NCBI GenBank assembly: GCA_041485385.1
Contig: JBGPJM010000017.1
Span: forward strand, 1 to 43,443
Direction of reading: 5' to 3'
Length of the DNA: 43,443 nucleotides
Source of the DNA: JBGPJM01 sp041485385
Lineage (GTDB): Bacteria; Planctomycetota; Phycisphaerae; Phycisphaerales; UBA1924
The translations under genes were made by a program, and so were the position numbers. Positions 16,686-24,482 of this stretch are shown here, piece by piece. The notes beneath the pieces are model-generated. The model was not told the DNA's origin and made no database searches. It saw only the letters and a list, made by a program, of their open reading frames with translations. Within the stretch, counting starts at the first letter, position 1; each line of letters starts with the position of its first letter.

Positions 16686-17408
16686 ATGCCCCCCGAAGGC
16701 CCTGTACATCCCTTCCCGCCGCGAGACCCGGCCGCCCCTCGCCCCCCCGAGCCAACCCCCTCCATCGAGTGCTTCACGCTCGGCCCCTTCGAAACCAACT
16801 GTTACGTCGTCACCGTCCCCGGCTCCGCGGATTGCTGGATCGTCGACGCCAGCTTCGATCCGGCCCCCATCGTCCGGCGGATCCGCCAGCGGCACCTCCG
16901 CCCGCTCGCGATCGTCCTCACGCACGCCCACCTTGACCACATCGCCGGTATCGCGCATCTTGTCCGCGAGTTCCCGCTGACCACCCCGCCCTCGCGCCTG
17001 CCGGTCTGGGTCCATGAGGCCGAGTCCGCCTGGCTCGCCGACCCTCTCCTCAACCTCTCCGTCCTCAGCGGCATGGACATCACCGCCCCCGGCCCCGACC
17101 GTCTGCTCAGGGACGCCGAGGTCCTCACCCTCGCCGGCACCACCTGGCGCATCATCCACACCCCCGGACACTCCCCCGGCGGCATCACCCTCCACCACGC
17201 GCCGTCGCGCCAGGCGATCGTCGGCGACTCCCTCTTCGCGGGCTCGATCGGCCGCACCGATTTCCCCGGGTCCGACACCCTCACCCTGGCCCGCTCCATC
17301 CGCCAGCGCCTCTACACCCTCCCCGACGACACCCGCATCTTCCCCGGCCACGGGCCCCCTTCCACCATCGGGCACGAGAAGCTCACCAACCCGTTCGTGA
17401 AGGCCTGA
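16686..17408 (+). CDS. MBL-fold metallohydrolase (glyoxalase II-like)
   Basis: A 240-residue metallo-beta-lactamase-fold hydrolase. The metal ligands are visible: THAHLDHIAG (HxHxDH, about residues 79-88), His in HTPGHSPGG, Asp in VGDSLFAGSIGRTDFPG, and His in FPGHGPPSTIGHE. The GDxLFxxSIGRTDxPG block and the C-terminal NPF are hallmarks of the YcbL/GloB-like thioesterase group that hydrolyses glutathione thioesters or related compounds. The exact substrate is not determined by sequence. A Pro-rich stretch of about 25 residues precedes the fold. It is divergent from the membrane protein gene and convergent with the TPR gene. Confidence 0.88.
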   Translation: MPPEGPVHPFPPRDPAAPRPPEPTPSIECFTLGPFETNCYVVTVPGSADCWIVDASFDPAPIVRRIRQRHLRPLAIVLTHAHLDHIAGIAHLVREFPLTTPPSRLPVWVHEAESAWLADPLLNLSVLSGMDITAPGPDRLLRDAEVLTLAGTTWRIIHTPGHSPGGITLHHAPSRQAIVGDSLFAGSIGRTDFPGSDTLTLARSIRQRLYTLPDDTRIFPGHGPPSTIGHEKLTNPFVKA

Positions 17409-17426
17409 CGCTCCCGGCGCAAGAAA

Positions 17427-17468
17427 AAAGGAGCAGTGCCTCGCGGCCATGCCCCTTGTGCGTCCTTT
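17427..17468. terminator. Bidirectional terminator between two convergent genes
   Basis: AAAGGAGCA at 17427-17435 pairs with TGC and TCCTTT at 17459-17468, with one bulged G. Inside the loop a GCC/GGC pair closes a GCGA tetraloop on the minus strand. The minus strand ends in a T6 tract and the plus strand in TTTATT, so it could serve both the hydrolase and the TPR gene. Confidence 0.5.
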
Positions 17469-17493
17469 ATTCCTTTGACGTCGACGCCGCCGC

Positions 17494-18798
17494 TCAGTTC
17501 CCCGGGTCCGGATCCGACGCCACGGCTTCCGCGTCGCCCACTGTGCTCAGCAGCTTCTGCGTGGTCACGTTCGCCGGGTCAAGCTCCATCGCCGCGGCGT
17601 AGCTCGCCCTGGCCTCCTCTGTCAGGCCCAGGTCCTGCTGGATCATCCCCTTGAACATGAGCGGCTCGGGGTTCTTGCCGGCCAGCGACACCGCCGTCTC
17701 CAGCGCCTTCAGCGCCGCCTGCTGGTCCCCCAACTGCTTGAGCTGCACAGCCTTGAAGAAGTACCCCTCGAACCGATCCGGGGCGATCGCGATGAGCCGC
17801 GAGGCCGATTCCTGGATCCTCGCGTCGTCCCCCAGCACGCACGCCACGTTCCCCAGGTCGATCCACGACCGCGTGTCGTGCGCGCCCTCCGCATCGGTCG
17901 TCAGGCCGATCAGGATCGTCCTGGCCTCCACCGGCCGGTCCACCGCCACTAGGCACCTAGCCTGCAGGTGGCGCAGATCCCGGCGCCCTTTCGTCGTCTC
18001 CGAGTTCAAGAGCCGGCGCAGGTTGAACTCCGCCTCCGCGAACTTCCGGCACCCGACCTGCGCCCGCACCAGGTCCTCGATGATCGCCAGGTCGTCCGGT
18101 GCCAGGAGAAGCGCCTCGTTGTAGAGCTGCGCGCCCGCCTCCTCGTTCCCGCGCATCGACTCGATGTGCCCGAGTGTTTGGCGCACCGCCGCGTTGAACT
18201 GGAAGTCCGCCCGCTTCTCCTTCAAGAGCTGCTCCGCGTCGTCGAGCCGGTCGAGCTGCACCATCATCTCCGCCTCGGCGATCAGGTACTGCGGGTTGGT
18301 CGAGTCCAGCTCGACGGCCTTGGCGTACCGCTCCAGCGCCAGGTCCGGCTGGCTGAACCGCTCGTGGATGATCCCGAGGAAGTACTGCGCATCCACGCTC
18401 TTGGGATCGGCCTCCTCGGCCTTGAGGAGCGAGGCCCGCGCCTGCTCAAGCCGACTCAGCTCGATCAGGATCCGCCCGCGCAGCACGTGCGACTTAGCGA
18501 CCTTGTCGTTCAGCGCGATCGAGCGATCGACTGTCTTCAGCGCCTTCTCGAAGTCTCCCCCCAGGTACTGCTGCTGCGCCATCTGCCACTCGGTCCCGCT
18601 CTTGAGCAGCGACAGCTTGTTCTGTGAATCCGCGACGTGCTTGGTCGTGTACTGCCCGTGCCCCGCGCACCCTCCGAGCCCGGCGGCGGCCACGCCCAGC
18701 CCGGCACAAAGCACAACCACCGCCGCACACTTCCGCGACGAGGTGGTATTCACGACTTCGAACGCGGCGGCTGCGCAACGGCGGTGGTTGATCTTCAT
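17494..18798 (-). CDS. TPR-repeat lipoprotein
   Basis: A 434-residue lipoprotein made of tetratricopeptide repeats. The signal sequence is basic at the start, hydrophobic at about 24-40 and ends in a lipobox L-G-G-C with Cys44. From about residue 70 to the C-terminus there are about ten TPR units, for example GGDFEKALKTVDRSIALN, QPDLALERYAKAVELDSTNP and GLTEEARASYAAAMELDPAN. It follows the secretin gene by 94 bp on the same strand. TPR lipoproteins act as pilotins or assembly factors for secretins (PilF/PilW type), which makes a role in placing the neighbouring secretin plausible; this is inferred from context. A weak purine-rich Shine-Dalgarno precedes the ATG. Confidence 0.85.
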   Translation of the reverse strand: MKINHRRCAAAAFEVVNTTSSRKCAAVVVLCAGLGVAAAGLGGCAGHGQYTTKHVADSQNKLSLLKSGTEWQMAQQQYLGGDFEKALKTVDRSIALNDKVAKSHVLRGRILIELSRLEQARASLLKAEEADPKSVDAQYFLGIIHERFSQPDLALERYAKAVELDSTNPQYLIAEAEMMVQLDRLDDAEQLLKEKRADFQFNAAVRQTLGHIESMRGNEEAGAQLYNEALLLAPDDLAIIEDLVRAQVGCRKFAEAEFNLRRLLNSETTKGRRDLRHLQARCLVAVDRPVEARTILIGLTTDAEGAHDTRSWIDLGNVACVLGDDARIQESASRLIAIAPDRFEGYFFKAVQLKQLGDQQAALKALETAVSLAGKNPEPLMFKGMIQQDLGLTEEARASYAAAMELDPANVTTQKLLSTVGDAEAVASDPDPGN

Positions 18799-18892
18799 GG
18801 TTCTTTCTTTCGTCCAACCCACGCCCCGGACGACTGTTTCCGTCTCCTCTTCTCCTCCAGCGCAACTTCGATCACGCACGCCCCGGCAACGC

Positions 18893-21388
18893 CTACTTGG
18901 TGTCGCCCGTCGGCACCGACGCCTGTGTCCGGTTATCCGGGTTGATCAGCGCCGTCGCGTTCGGGCGCGGCAGGGGCTGGTCGTTCCCGTCGAACCCCGC
19001 CGCCCACAACTGGCCGGTCTCGGGGTTGTAGATCCAGCCGTAGTCGCGGTGGAAGGCCTTGTCCGGCGTGCTCCGCGCGATCACCACGTCCGCGTTCGGA
19101 CCGCCGACCCAGAAGTTCGTCACCGGCATCGGCACGACCTTGTTCGTCACCAGCTCCCCCCAGCCACGATTCTCCGTCGAGCCCAGGTTCGGCTTCACGC
19201 CGCTGTTGCTCTGGATCTGCGCGCTGATCCGTCCGCGAAGGCTCGGCAGGAGCCGCCGAACGGCCTCGGGCGCCAGCGTGCTGTTCTCCAGCACGCTCAT
19301 CAACGCCGCGGCCCCGGGATCGCCGCCCGCCGCCGTCGCGATCGAGTCGACGGGCGCCGGGGTTGCGACCTGCGCTGACGGCTGACTGCCCGCGGGCTCG
19401 GGGCTCACGAAGGCCGACGGAGTCGCCTGCTGCCAGGCCGGCGCCTGCTGGGTCCCCGTGGCCGGCGCGGTCGCGTCCGCGCCGGGCGATCCGGCGCCCT
19501 TACCCTCGATCTTCTCCTTCGGGAGCCGCCGGTGGCCGTACGGGAGCTTCTGATGGATGGGGTGCTGCGGCTGGTGGATCGCCTCGATCCGCTTCGCTGC
19601 CTGGTTGTCCAGGAAGTACTCCATGCTGCTGCGGTCCGGCCACACCTCGCGCTCGCCGGTGATCTTCTCACGCAGCCGATAGGCGTCGGGCTGCAGCGCG
19701 TTGAGGGACAGAGAGCGGTTCAGGCACCACATCGCCCGGCCGTAGTCGCCGTCTCGGGCGAAGCGCTCCGCGTCAACGTTCAGGCCCGCGGTCATCTTCT
19801 CCCGGCTCCAGGGGAGCAGGCCCTGGCGACTGCCCGCCCGCAGGCGCTCGATGTCCTGGCCGGCGCGATCCGCCGCCGTCGCCAGGAGCGTGTCCGTCAC
19901 GATCGTCGGCTTGATCATGAAGATAATCTCGCTCCGCGTCGTCGCGTCCTCGTGCCCGCGGAAGGCCGCCCCCACCACCGGGATGTCCCCCAGGACCGGC
20001 ACCTGCCGCTTAGTGAACTGCGTGTTCTCGCGGAACAGGCCGCCCAGCACGATCGTCTGCCCGTCGCGGACCATCACGTTCGTCGTTACGCCCTGCGTCA
20101 CTTCGTCGGGGATCGAGACCGACGCGCCCGTCGCCGACGTCGAGTCGCGGATGATCGCCTCCGACACCTGCGGCTTCAGCTCCATCCGGATCTCCCCTTC
20201 CGAGGAGATGAACGGACGGAAGTACAGCTGCGTGCCCGTATCCAGGAACTGCACTGTCTGCGTCGTGGAGGTGTCCGTCGCCGTCGAGCTCAGGTAACCG
20301 ACACGCCGGCCGACCAGCACGCGCGCGGGCTGACGGTTCAGCGAGAGGACCTTCGGGTTGGACAGGATCGTCGTATCCGTCACCTCGTCGAGCAGCTTCA
20401 TGAAGATCGAGACGTCCTGGGAGATGACGCCCACCTTGAACCCCGCCGGGCCTTCGGTATGGCCCACCGAGCTGGTCGCCGCGACGCCCTGGTTGTCCAG
20501 CGGCGAGAGACCGCCCGTGCCCGTGCCGTTGCCGCCGCGCACCAGCGCGTTGGCCGCGCTCAGCGGGCCGCCGATATTCAGGAAGTCGGTGAAGTTCAGG
20601 TCGCCAAGGATGGTGAAATCCACGCCGAAGGCGTTGGCCTCGTTAAGGGCCGTCTGGATGATCGTGGCCTCGACCAGCACCTGCGCCGGGCGGGTGTCCA
20701 GCTCCTTGACCAGCGCCACGATGGCCTTGATGTTGTCCTCGTAGTCGATCACCACGATCGTCGCGCCCAAGGCGTAGTCCTCACCGCCCGTCGGCACGTC
20801 ATCGGGCAGTTTGAAGGCCTTGGCGGCCTCGCTCACCTTGATCTCGCCCCCGTCCTTGGAGAGCAGGGGTTTGACGAACTCCTGCGCGTCCTTCGCGTTC
20901 AGGTAGTTCAGGCGGATCGTCTTCGCCACGCGCTTGTTCAGCGCCTTCTGGATCGTCTCCAGCTCCTCCAGCGTGTACACGTAGATGAAGTTGCCCTGCT
21001 CGATGTACCCGAACCCGTTCACGTGCAGGATCGAGTCCAGCGCCTCGTAGAACGTCACGTTGTACAGCGTCGCCGTCACCTTCCCGCCCACGCTCTTGCT
21101 CGCGATGATGTTCTTGTGCGACTGGATCGACAGGAGCTCCAGCACGTTGGACAGGTCCTCGTCCTTCACGTGCAGGTCCACCGTCATGTGCTCGCTCACC
21201 ACCACCTTGCCGTCCCCCGTCGGCTTGGGCTGACCGGCCGGCTGCGCGGGCGCGCCCGGCTTGTCCTGCGCCCACACGGTCGTCGGCGCGCAGAGCACGC
21301 CCATCAGGGTCGCCGCGGCCACGACCGACGGCAGACGCCCCGCGAGCCTCACGAGTTCACTGGCTGAGAAACGGCGGTTCTTCGACAT
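18893..21388 (-). CDS. Secretin (type II secretion / type IV pilus, GspD/PilQ family) with pseudopilin-like C-terminal domain
   Basis: The outer-membrane channel subunit, 831 residues. The signal peptide ends near residue 40 (VWAQD). N-domains follow: the STN/N0-like region with VDLHVKDEDLSNVLELLS (about 65-150) and an N1 domain (KTIRLNYLNAKDAQEFVKPLL). The secretin beta-barrel domain is at about 345-495, with VLVGRRVGYL, the GTQLYFRPFISSEGEIRMEL strand and the signature VRDGQTIVLGGLFRE, PVLGDIPVVGAAFR and EIIFMIKPTIV. Residues 535-570 form one TPR-like unit. A Pro/Ala/Gln-rich linker leads to a C-terminal domain (about 717-831) that resembles the globular part of the pseudopilin encoded at 23116. 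That last domain is not part of known secretins. The ATG at 21388 has a GAGGGAA site. Confidence 0.92.
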   Translation of the reverse strand: MSKNRRFSASELVRLAGRLPSVVAAATLMGVLCAPTTVWAQDKPGAPAQPAGQPKPTGDGKVVVSEHMTVDLHVKDEDLSNVLELLSIQSHKNIIASKSVGGKVTATLYNVTFYEALDSILHVNGFGYIEQGNFIYVYTLEELETIQKALNKRVAKTIRLNYLNAKDAQEFVKPLLSKDGGEIKVSEAAKAFKLPDDVPTGGEDYALGATIVVIDYEDNIKAIVALVKELDTRPAQVLVEATIIQTALNEANAFGVDFTILGDLNFTDFLNIGGPLSAANALVRGGNGTGTGGLSPLDNQGVAATSSVGHTEGPAGFKVGVISQDVSIFMKLLDEVTDTTILSNPKVLSLNRQPARVLVGRRVGYLSSTATDTSTTQTVQFLDTGTQLYFRPFISSEGEIRMELKPQVSEAIIRDSTSATGASVSIPDEVTQGVTTNVMVRDGQTIVLGGLFRENTQFTKRQVPVLGDIPVVGAAFRGHEDATTRSEIIFMIKPTIVTDTLLATAADRAGQDIERLRAGSRQGLLPWSREKMTAGLNVDAERFARDGDYGRAMWCLNRSLSLNALQPDAYRLREKITGEREVWPDRSSMEYFLDNQAAKRIEAIHQPQHPIHQKLPYGHRRLPKEKIEGKGAGSPGADATAPATGTQQAPAWQQATPSAFVSPEPAGSQPSAQVATPAPVDSIATAAGGDPGAAALMSVLENSTLAPEAVRRLLPSLRGRISAQIQSNSGVKPNLGSTENRGWGELVTNKVVPMPVTNFWVGGPNADVVIARSTPDKAFHRDYGWIYNPETGQLWAAGFDGNDQPLPRPNATALINPDNRTQASVPTGDTK

Positions 21389-21723
21389 GGTGTTCCCTCG
21401 TCTTGGTCTGTTGGTCCGTCCGTGAACGCTCACGTCTTCGGGGACCGGTCTGGTTTGCTTGCTTCTCTTCTTCTGCCCGCCGAAACACTCGTCGGCCGGC
21501 TTCCGTCTTTCGTCACATCCGGACTGTTACTTTGGGGAAGGTTGTCCGTTCTGAGCGGCCTGACGAACTTGGGTAAATCGCGTCCTCTATGCAGGGGGGA
21601 TGGTCCGCCCCGTCCCGGCCCGGCCCTCGCACCGGCGCACAAACAGCGCCGCCACGCGGGTCCCGCTCGGGTTACACCCTCGCAGGCCCTCCTGGCTCGG
21701 CCGCTCCGCGGCAGTCACTTTGG
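21389..21723. other. Intergenic region upstream of the secretin gene
   Basis: About 335 bp between the secretin start and the terminator of the pseudopilin genes. It must hold the secretin promoter (minus strand), but I cannot pick convincing -35 and -10 boxes. Short open frames here have no coding character. Confidence 0.4.
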
Positions 21724-21761
21724 AAAAAACAGAACAGGCCCGACCCTATCTGGGTCAGGCC
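21724..21761 (-). terminator. Terminator of the pseudopilin operon
   Basis: On the minus strand GGCC-A-GACCC pairs across a 5-base loop with GGGTC-C-GGCC (21737-21746 against 21752-21761, one internal mismatch), followed by TGTTCTGTTTTTT. It lies 45 bp after the stop of the small membrane protein gene, so it separates the pseudopilin group from the secretin gene. Confidence 0.75.
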
Positions 21762-21805
21762 CACACCTTCGACCGTTATTTCTCCCCCACCTTGCCTTTT
21801 CCCCC

Positions 21806-22015
21806 TCACTTCACATCAGCGCAAGAGTCGCACTTCTGCGTTCCTTCCTTCGGCACCGCGATCGCCGTCCGCGGGTACCCCGTCACCAGTAGCAGCTTCG
21901 CCCAGAGGAGCAACCCGAAGACCGCCACCACCGCCCCGAACCCCACTACCCCATGACGGAACCCCAGCCTCCCCCATCTCCAGGTGCCCGGCGATATCCC
22001 AGCTCCCTCTCGCAT
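21806..22015 (-). CDS. Small single-pass membrane protein
   Basis: A 69-residue protein with one transmembrane segment (about residues 22-44, GVVGFGAVVAVFGLLLWAKL) and a short Lys/Asp/Cys-containing tail with a CDSC pair. It begins 27 bp after the stop of the GspH-like gene and ends just before the operon terminator, so it is probably co-transcribed. I do not recognise a family. The position suggests a small inner-membrane component of the secretion machine, but this is inference. The CxxC could bind metal or form a disulphide. Confidence 0.55.
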   Translation of the reverse strand: MREGAGISPGTWRWGRLGFRHGVVGFGAVVAVFGLLLWAKLLLVTGYPRTAIAVPKEGTQKCDSCADVK

Positions 22016-22042
22016 GTGCTCGATCCCTGCGTCGCGCCCCGA

Positions 22043-22600
22043 TCACCGCACCTTCGTCACCGTGACGCGCCCCGTGAACGCCTCCACGATGATGTCGTAG
22101 ATCGCCCCCGACCCCTCGACGCGGACGTGCCCACCCTGGCTGGCGGTGTTGCCGGTCGCGTCGGCCACCGGCCCGCCCATGGCGTCGAAGATGACCTGGT
22201 TCGTTCCATCGAAGTCCGCCGCGGTGATCCGCGAGTCGCCGAACGCATCGTCGCGGAAGTCCACCTGGTACTTCCCCGACGGGCGGGTCGGGTCGTACAT
22301 CGTGTTGGTGTCCACGTCGACTACGTCGCCCGGCACCGACACCACACGGTACGTGGACGAGGCCACGTCGAACACCACCGCCCTCTTCTCCTGGAACGCC
22401 ACGGCGTCGCATTGCGCAAACGTCAGGTCCCCCACGATCGTCCGCACCGCGCCCTGCACGCGCAGCACGCCCGTCTCGCTGAACGACGGCACCAGCATGG
22501 CGCCGGCAATCCCCAGGATCGCCACCACCGCCAGCATCTCCAGCAGGGTGAACGCCCTCCCGGCTGCCGTCCACCGATCGCGATTGGTCTGTTCAGGCAC
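22043..22600 (-). CDS. GspH-like pseudopilin
   Basis: A 185-residue type II secretion minor pseudopilin. The type III (class) signal is GRAFTLLEMLAVVAILGIAG, with prepilin peptidase expected to cut before FTLLE; the -1 residue is Ala rather than Gly. Glu at +5 is conserved. The rest is a beta-rich globular domain (LTFAQCDAVAFQEKRAVVFD, then several strands) typical of GspH/FimT. The GTG start at 22600 has a GGGAG site 7 bases upstream. It lies 63 bp after the coiled-coil gene. Confidence 0.85.
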   Translation of the reverse strand: MPEQTNRDRWTAAGRAFTLLEMLAVVAILGIAGAMLVPSFSETGVLRVQGAVRTIVGDLTFAQCDAVAFQEKRAVVFDVASSTYRVVSVPGDVVDVDTNTMYDPTRPSGKYQVDFRDDAFGDSRITAADFDGTNQVIFDAMGGPVADATGNTASQGGHVRVEGSGAIYDIIVEAFTGRVTVTKVR

Positions 22601-22663
22601 AGAGATACTCCCGATCGCCTCGCAACCTCGTACACAAACCAGCCTGGCCGGCAGATCCCCGCC

Positions 22664-22969
22664 TCACTTCTTCGTCGAGCTCTCTTTGATCTTCACCTCG
22701 GGCATCTCGGTCACCTTCACCGACAGCCCCGAGTTCAGCTTCGCTTCAATGGTCGTCAACCGCCGGTTCATCTGCTCCAGCAGAACGATCATCTGCTTCC
22801 GCTGGTCCATGGCGTTGAACTGCGTCTCCGCGGGCTGCGCCGCCGCCGCCGCTGGCTGCGCGGCGGCCACCGGCAGCACGCTCGTGCTCCCCATCGTCGC
22901 CGTGAGCATGAGGGCCAGCGCCACCGTCGACGCGCCGAGTACAAGATTCGTCCTGGTTGGCTTCTTCAT
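22664..22969 (-). CDS. Small secreted protein with coiled-coil segment
   Basis: A 101-residue exported protein without recognised family. The signal peptide (MKKPTRTNLVLGASTVALAL and following) ends near VAAAQ. An Ala/Pro/Gln-rich linker is followed by an amphipathic helix (MDQRKQMIVLLEQMNRRLTT) with heptad-like spacing, then a short basic and acidic tail. A clear GAGGAG site sits 8 bases before the ATG at 22969. The position inside the pseudopilin gene row suggests a periplasmic accessory role, for example a scaffold for the pseudopilus or secretin; this is inferred from context only. Confidence 0.65.
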   Translation of the reverse strand: MKKPTRTNLVLGASTVALALMLTATMGSTSVLPVAAAQPAAAAAQPAETQFNAMDQRKQMIVLLEQMNRRLTTIEAKLNSGLSVKVTEMPEVKIKESSTKK

Positions 22970-23115
22970 CGCGGAACTCCTCAACCTGTGATTCAGGGTC
23001 TGGGTTAACCTGGTAGCTCGGGACAACTCAAAAGTCGGCTCATTGAGTCTAGAACATCAATCCCTTGCTCCCGCATCGTCCCAGAATCCCCTGAACCGAG
23101 GGGCTCCATACCTGC

Positions 23116-23553
23116 TCACCTAGCCAGCGGCCTGTCGTTGTCGTCGAAGCCGCCGGCCCACACCTGCCCGTTGTTCGGGTCGAAGATCCACCCGTAGTCC
23201 GTCTGAAACACCGTGTCCGCAACCGCGTCGGGCACCACGCGAACGACCCGGGCGTTGGCGCCGCCTATCCACTGGTTCAGCGGGGCAGACAGCAGGTACT
23301 CCTGCGCGTTGCCGACGATCTCTCCCCACGTGCCGTCGCCGTCCGTCACGCTCGGCATGCGCCCCGAGTTCCGCACCCGGTACATCTCCACGTGCCGCCG
23401 CAGCTTCTGCAGCTCGCTGTACGTCGCGTTCGACTGCGCCTCCTGGCTCGCGCTCGTGAAGCTCGGGATCACGATCGCCGCGAGGATCCCCAGGATCACC
23501 ACCACGATCAGGATCTCGACCAGCGTGAAGCCGTTCCGATTGCGTGTGCTCAT
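23116..23553 (-). CDS. Major pseudopilin (GspG-like)
   Basis: A 145-residue pseudopilin. The cleavage region is RNGFTLVEILIVVVILGILA, with Gly at -1 and Glu at +5, followed by the IPSFTSASQEAQ helix. The globular part starts with LQKLRRHVEMYRVRN and carries WGEIV and a C-terminal GWIFDPNNGQVWAGGFDDND motif. GspG-type proteins form the pseudopilus that pushes substrates through the secretin. It has the same first 35 residues as the pseudopilin upstream and a C-terminal domain that recurs at the end of the secretin. ATG 23553 is chosen because it puts the signal at the N-terminus; a GGGAG site precedes it. Confidence 0.9.
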   Translation of the reverse strand: MSTRNRNGFTLVEILIVVVILGILAAIVIPSFTSASQEAQSNATYSELQKLRRHVEMYRVRNSGRMPSVTDGDGTWGEIVGNAQEYLLSAPLNQWIGGANARVVRVVPDAVADTVFQTDYGWIFDPNNGQVWAGGFDDNDRPLAR

Positions 23554-23608
23554 TGCGGGTACTCCCGCGGACATCAAAGTGTGCGAGATCCTCTCTGCGT
23601 CCGTGAAA

Positions 23609-23638
23609 CCGGCCGATCCCCTTCCGAGGCTCGGCCGG
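23609..23638. other. Stem-loop between two pseudopilin genes
   Basis: CCGGCCGA (23609-23616) pairs perfectly with TCGGCCGG (23631-23638) across a 14-base loop, in the 116 bp between the two pseudopilin genes. There is no T-tract on the minus strand. It may be an RNA processing or stabilising element that sets different levels of the two pseudopilins. Confidence 0.5.
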
Positions 23639-23669
23639 ACTTGTGATCAGATCAGACCATCAGGCCAGG

Positions 23670-24122
23670 TTACGGAACCCAGGACTGCGTGGTCTCGTCG
23701 AACCCGCACGCCGCGAACTCGCCGGTCGTGGAGTTGTAGAGCCAGCCGTCGCCGGCGGGGTCGGCGGGGGCGCCGGCGACCGTGACGACGGGGGTCGCGT
23801 CCTCAGCAACCGCGTTGCGGTTGTTGCGGGGGTTGTTCGGGTGGGTCCGGACATACTGGCTCTGGCCAGCGGGCGGCGTGATCAGCTCGCCGAACGAAGC
23901 GTTCTGCGCGCCAACAAGCACCGGCGGGTTGCCGTTGTTGCGCACGCGGAACAGCTCGATCTGGCTGCGGATCGTCTGCAACTGCGTCTGCACATTGCCG
24001 ACCTGCGCCTCCTGGCTGGCGCTGGTGAACTGCGGGATGACGATCGCGGCCAGGATGCCGAGGATCACCACCACGATCAGGATTTCCACCAGCGTGAATG
24101 CACGAGATACACGGTTACGCAT
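23670..24122 (-). CDS. Major pseudopilin paralogue
   Basis: A 150-residue pseudopilin, first gene of the row. The cleavage region is SRAFTLVEILIVVVILGILA, with Ala instead of Gly at -1. The helix IPQFTSASQEAQ is almost identical to that of the next pseudopilin. The globular part has FGELI and ends with GDGWLYNSTTGEFAACGF and the final Trp-Val-Pro. An AAGGAG site lies 8 bases before the ATG at 24122, the best ribosome site of the group, consistent with high expression of the first gene. The pair probably arose by tandem duplication. Confidence 0.88.
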   Translation of the reverse strand: MRNRVSRAFTLVEILIVVVILGILAAIVIPQFTSASQEAQVGNVQTQLQTIRSQIELFRVRNNGNPPVLVGAQNASFGELITPPAGQSQYVRTHPNNPRNNRNAVAEDATPVVTVAGAPADPAGDGWLYNSTTGEFAACGFDETTQSWVP

Positions 24123-24482
24123 ACTGAGTTCTCCTTCGAAGCGCTCCACCAACCCCGGCCAGCCGGTTCCCCCGGCAACGACGCCGGAGATCGGTTCGAC
24201 TGTTCACTGCACCCGCAACTCACGGGCGCCGCCGCCGCTGGCCGGCTGACCATCCTTCATCGACGCCCCTGTTCGCGCCATTCACCCCCTCGACCCGCGC
24301 CCCTCGCCCACAAGATCGGCTGTAACACGTGCGCACCCTGCAACGCCCACCGACCCCTTTGATCGGGCCCCGGACGCCGTTATCGCCCCCCACCCACCCC
24401 GCGCACACTCCCGCCGCAATATCATCCACGGCACCGTAACCACGATCCTCCCCGCGTCATCCAACCGCCCGGAGCTCCCCCC
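24123..24482. other. Divergent intergenic region (pseudopilin row / SDR gene)
   Basis: 360 bp that should hold promoters for both directions. I see G/C-rich inverted-repeat pieces but no convincing promoter boxes or coding frame. Confidence 0.4.

Noticed and set aside
19532..21367. 611-codon plus frame opposite the secretin gene
   Set aside because: Arg/His/Leu-rich translation without any recognisable fold; the secretin on the other strand is certain.
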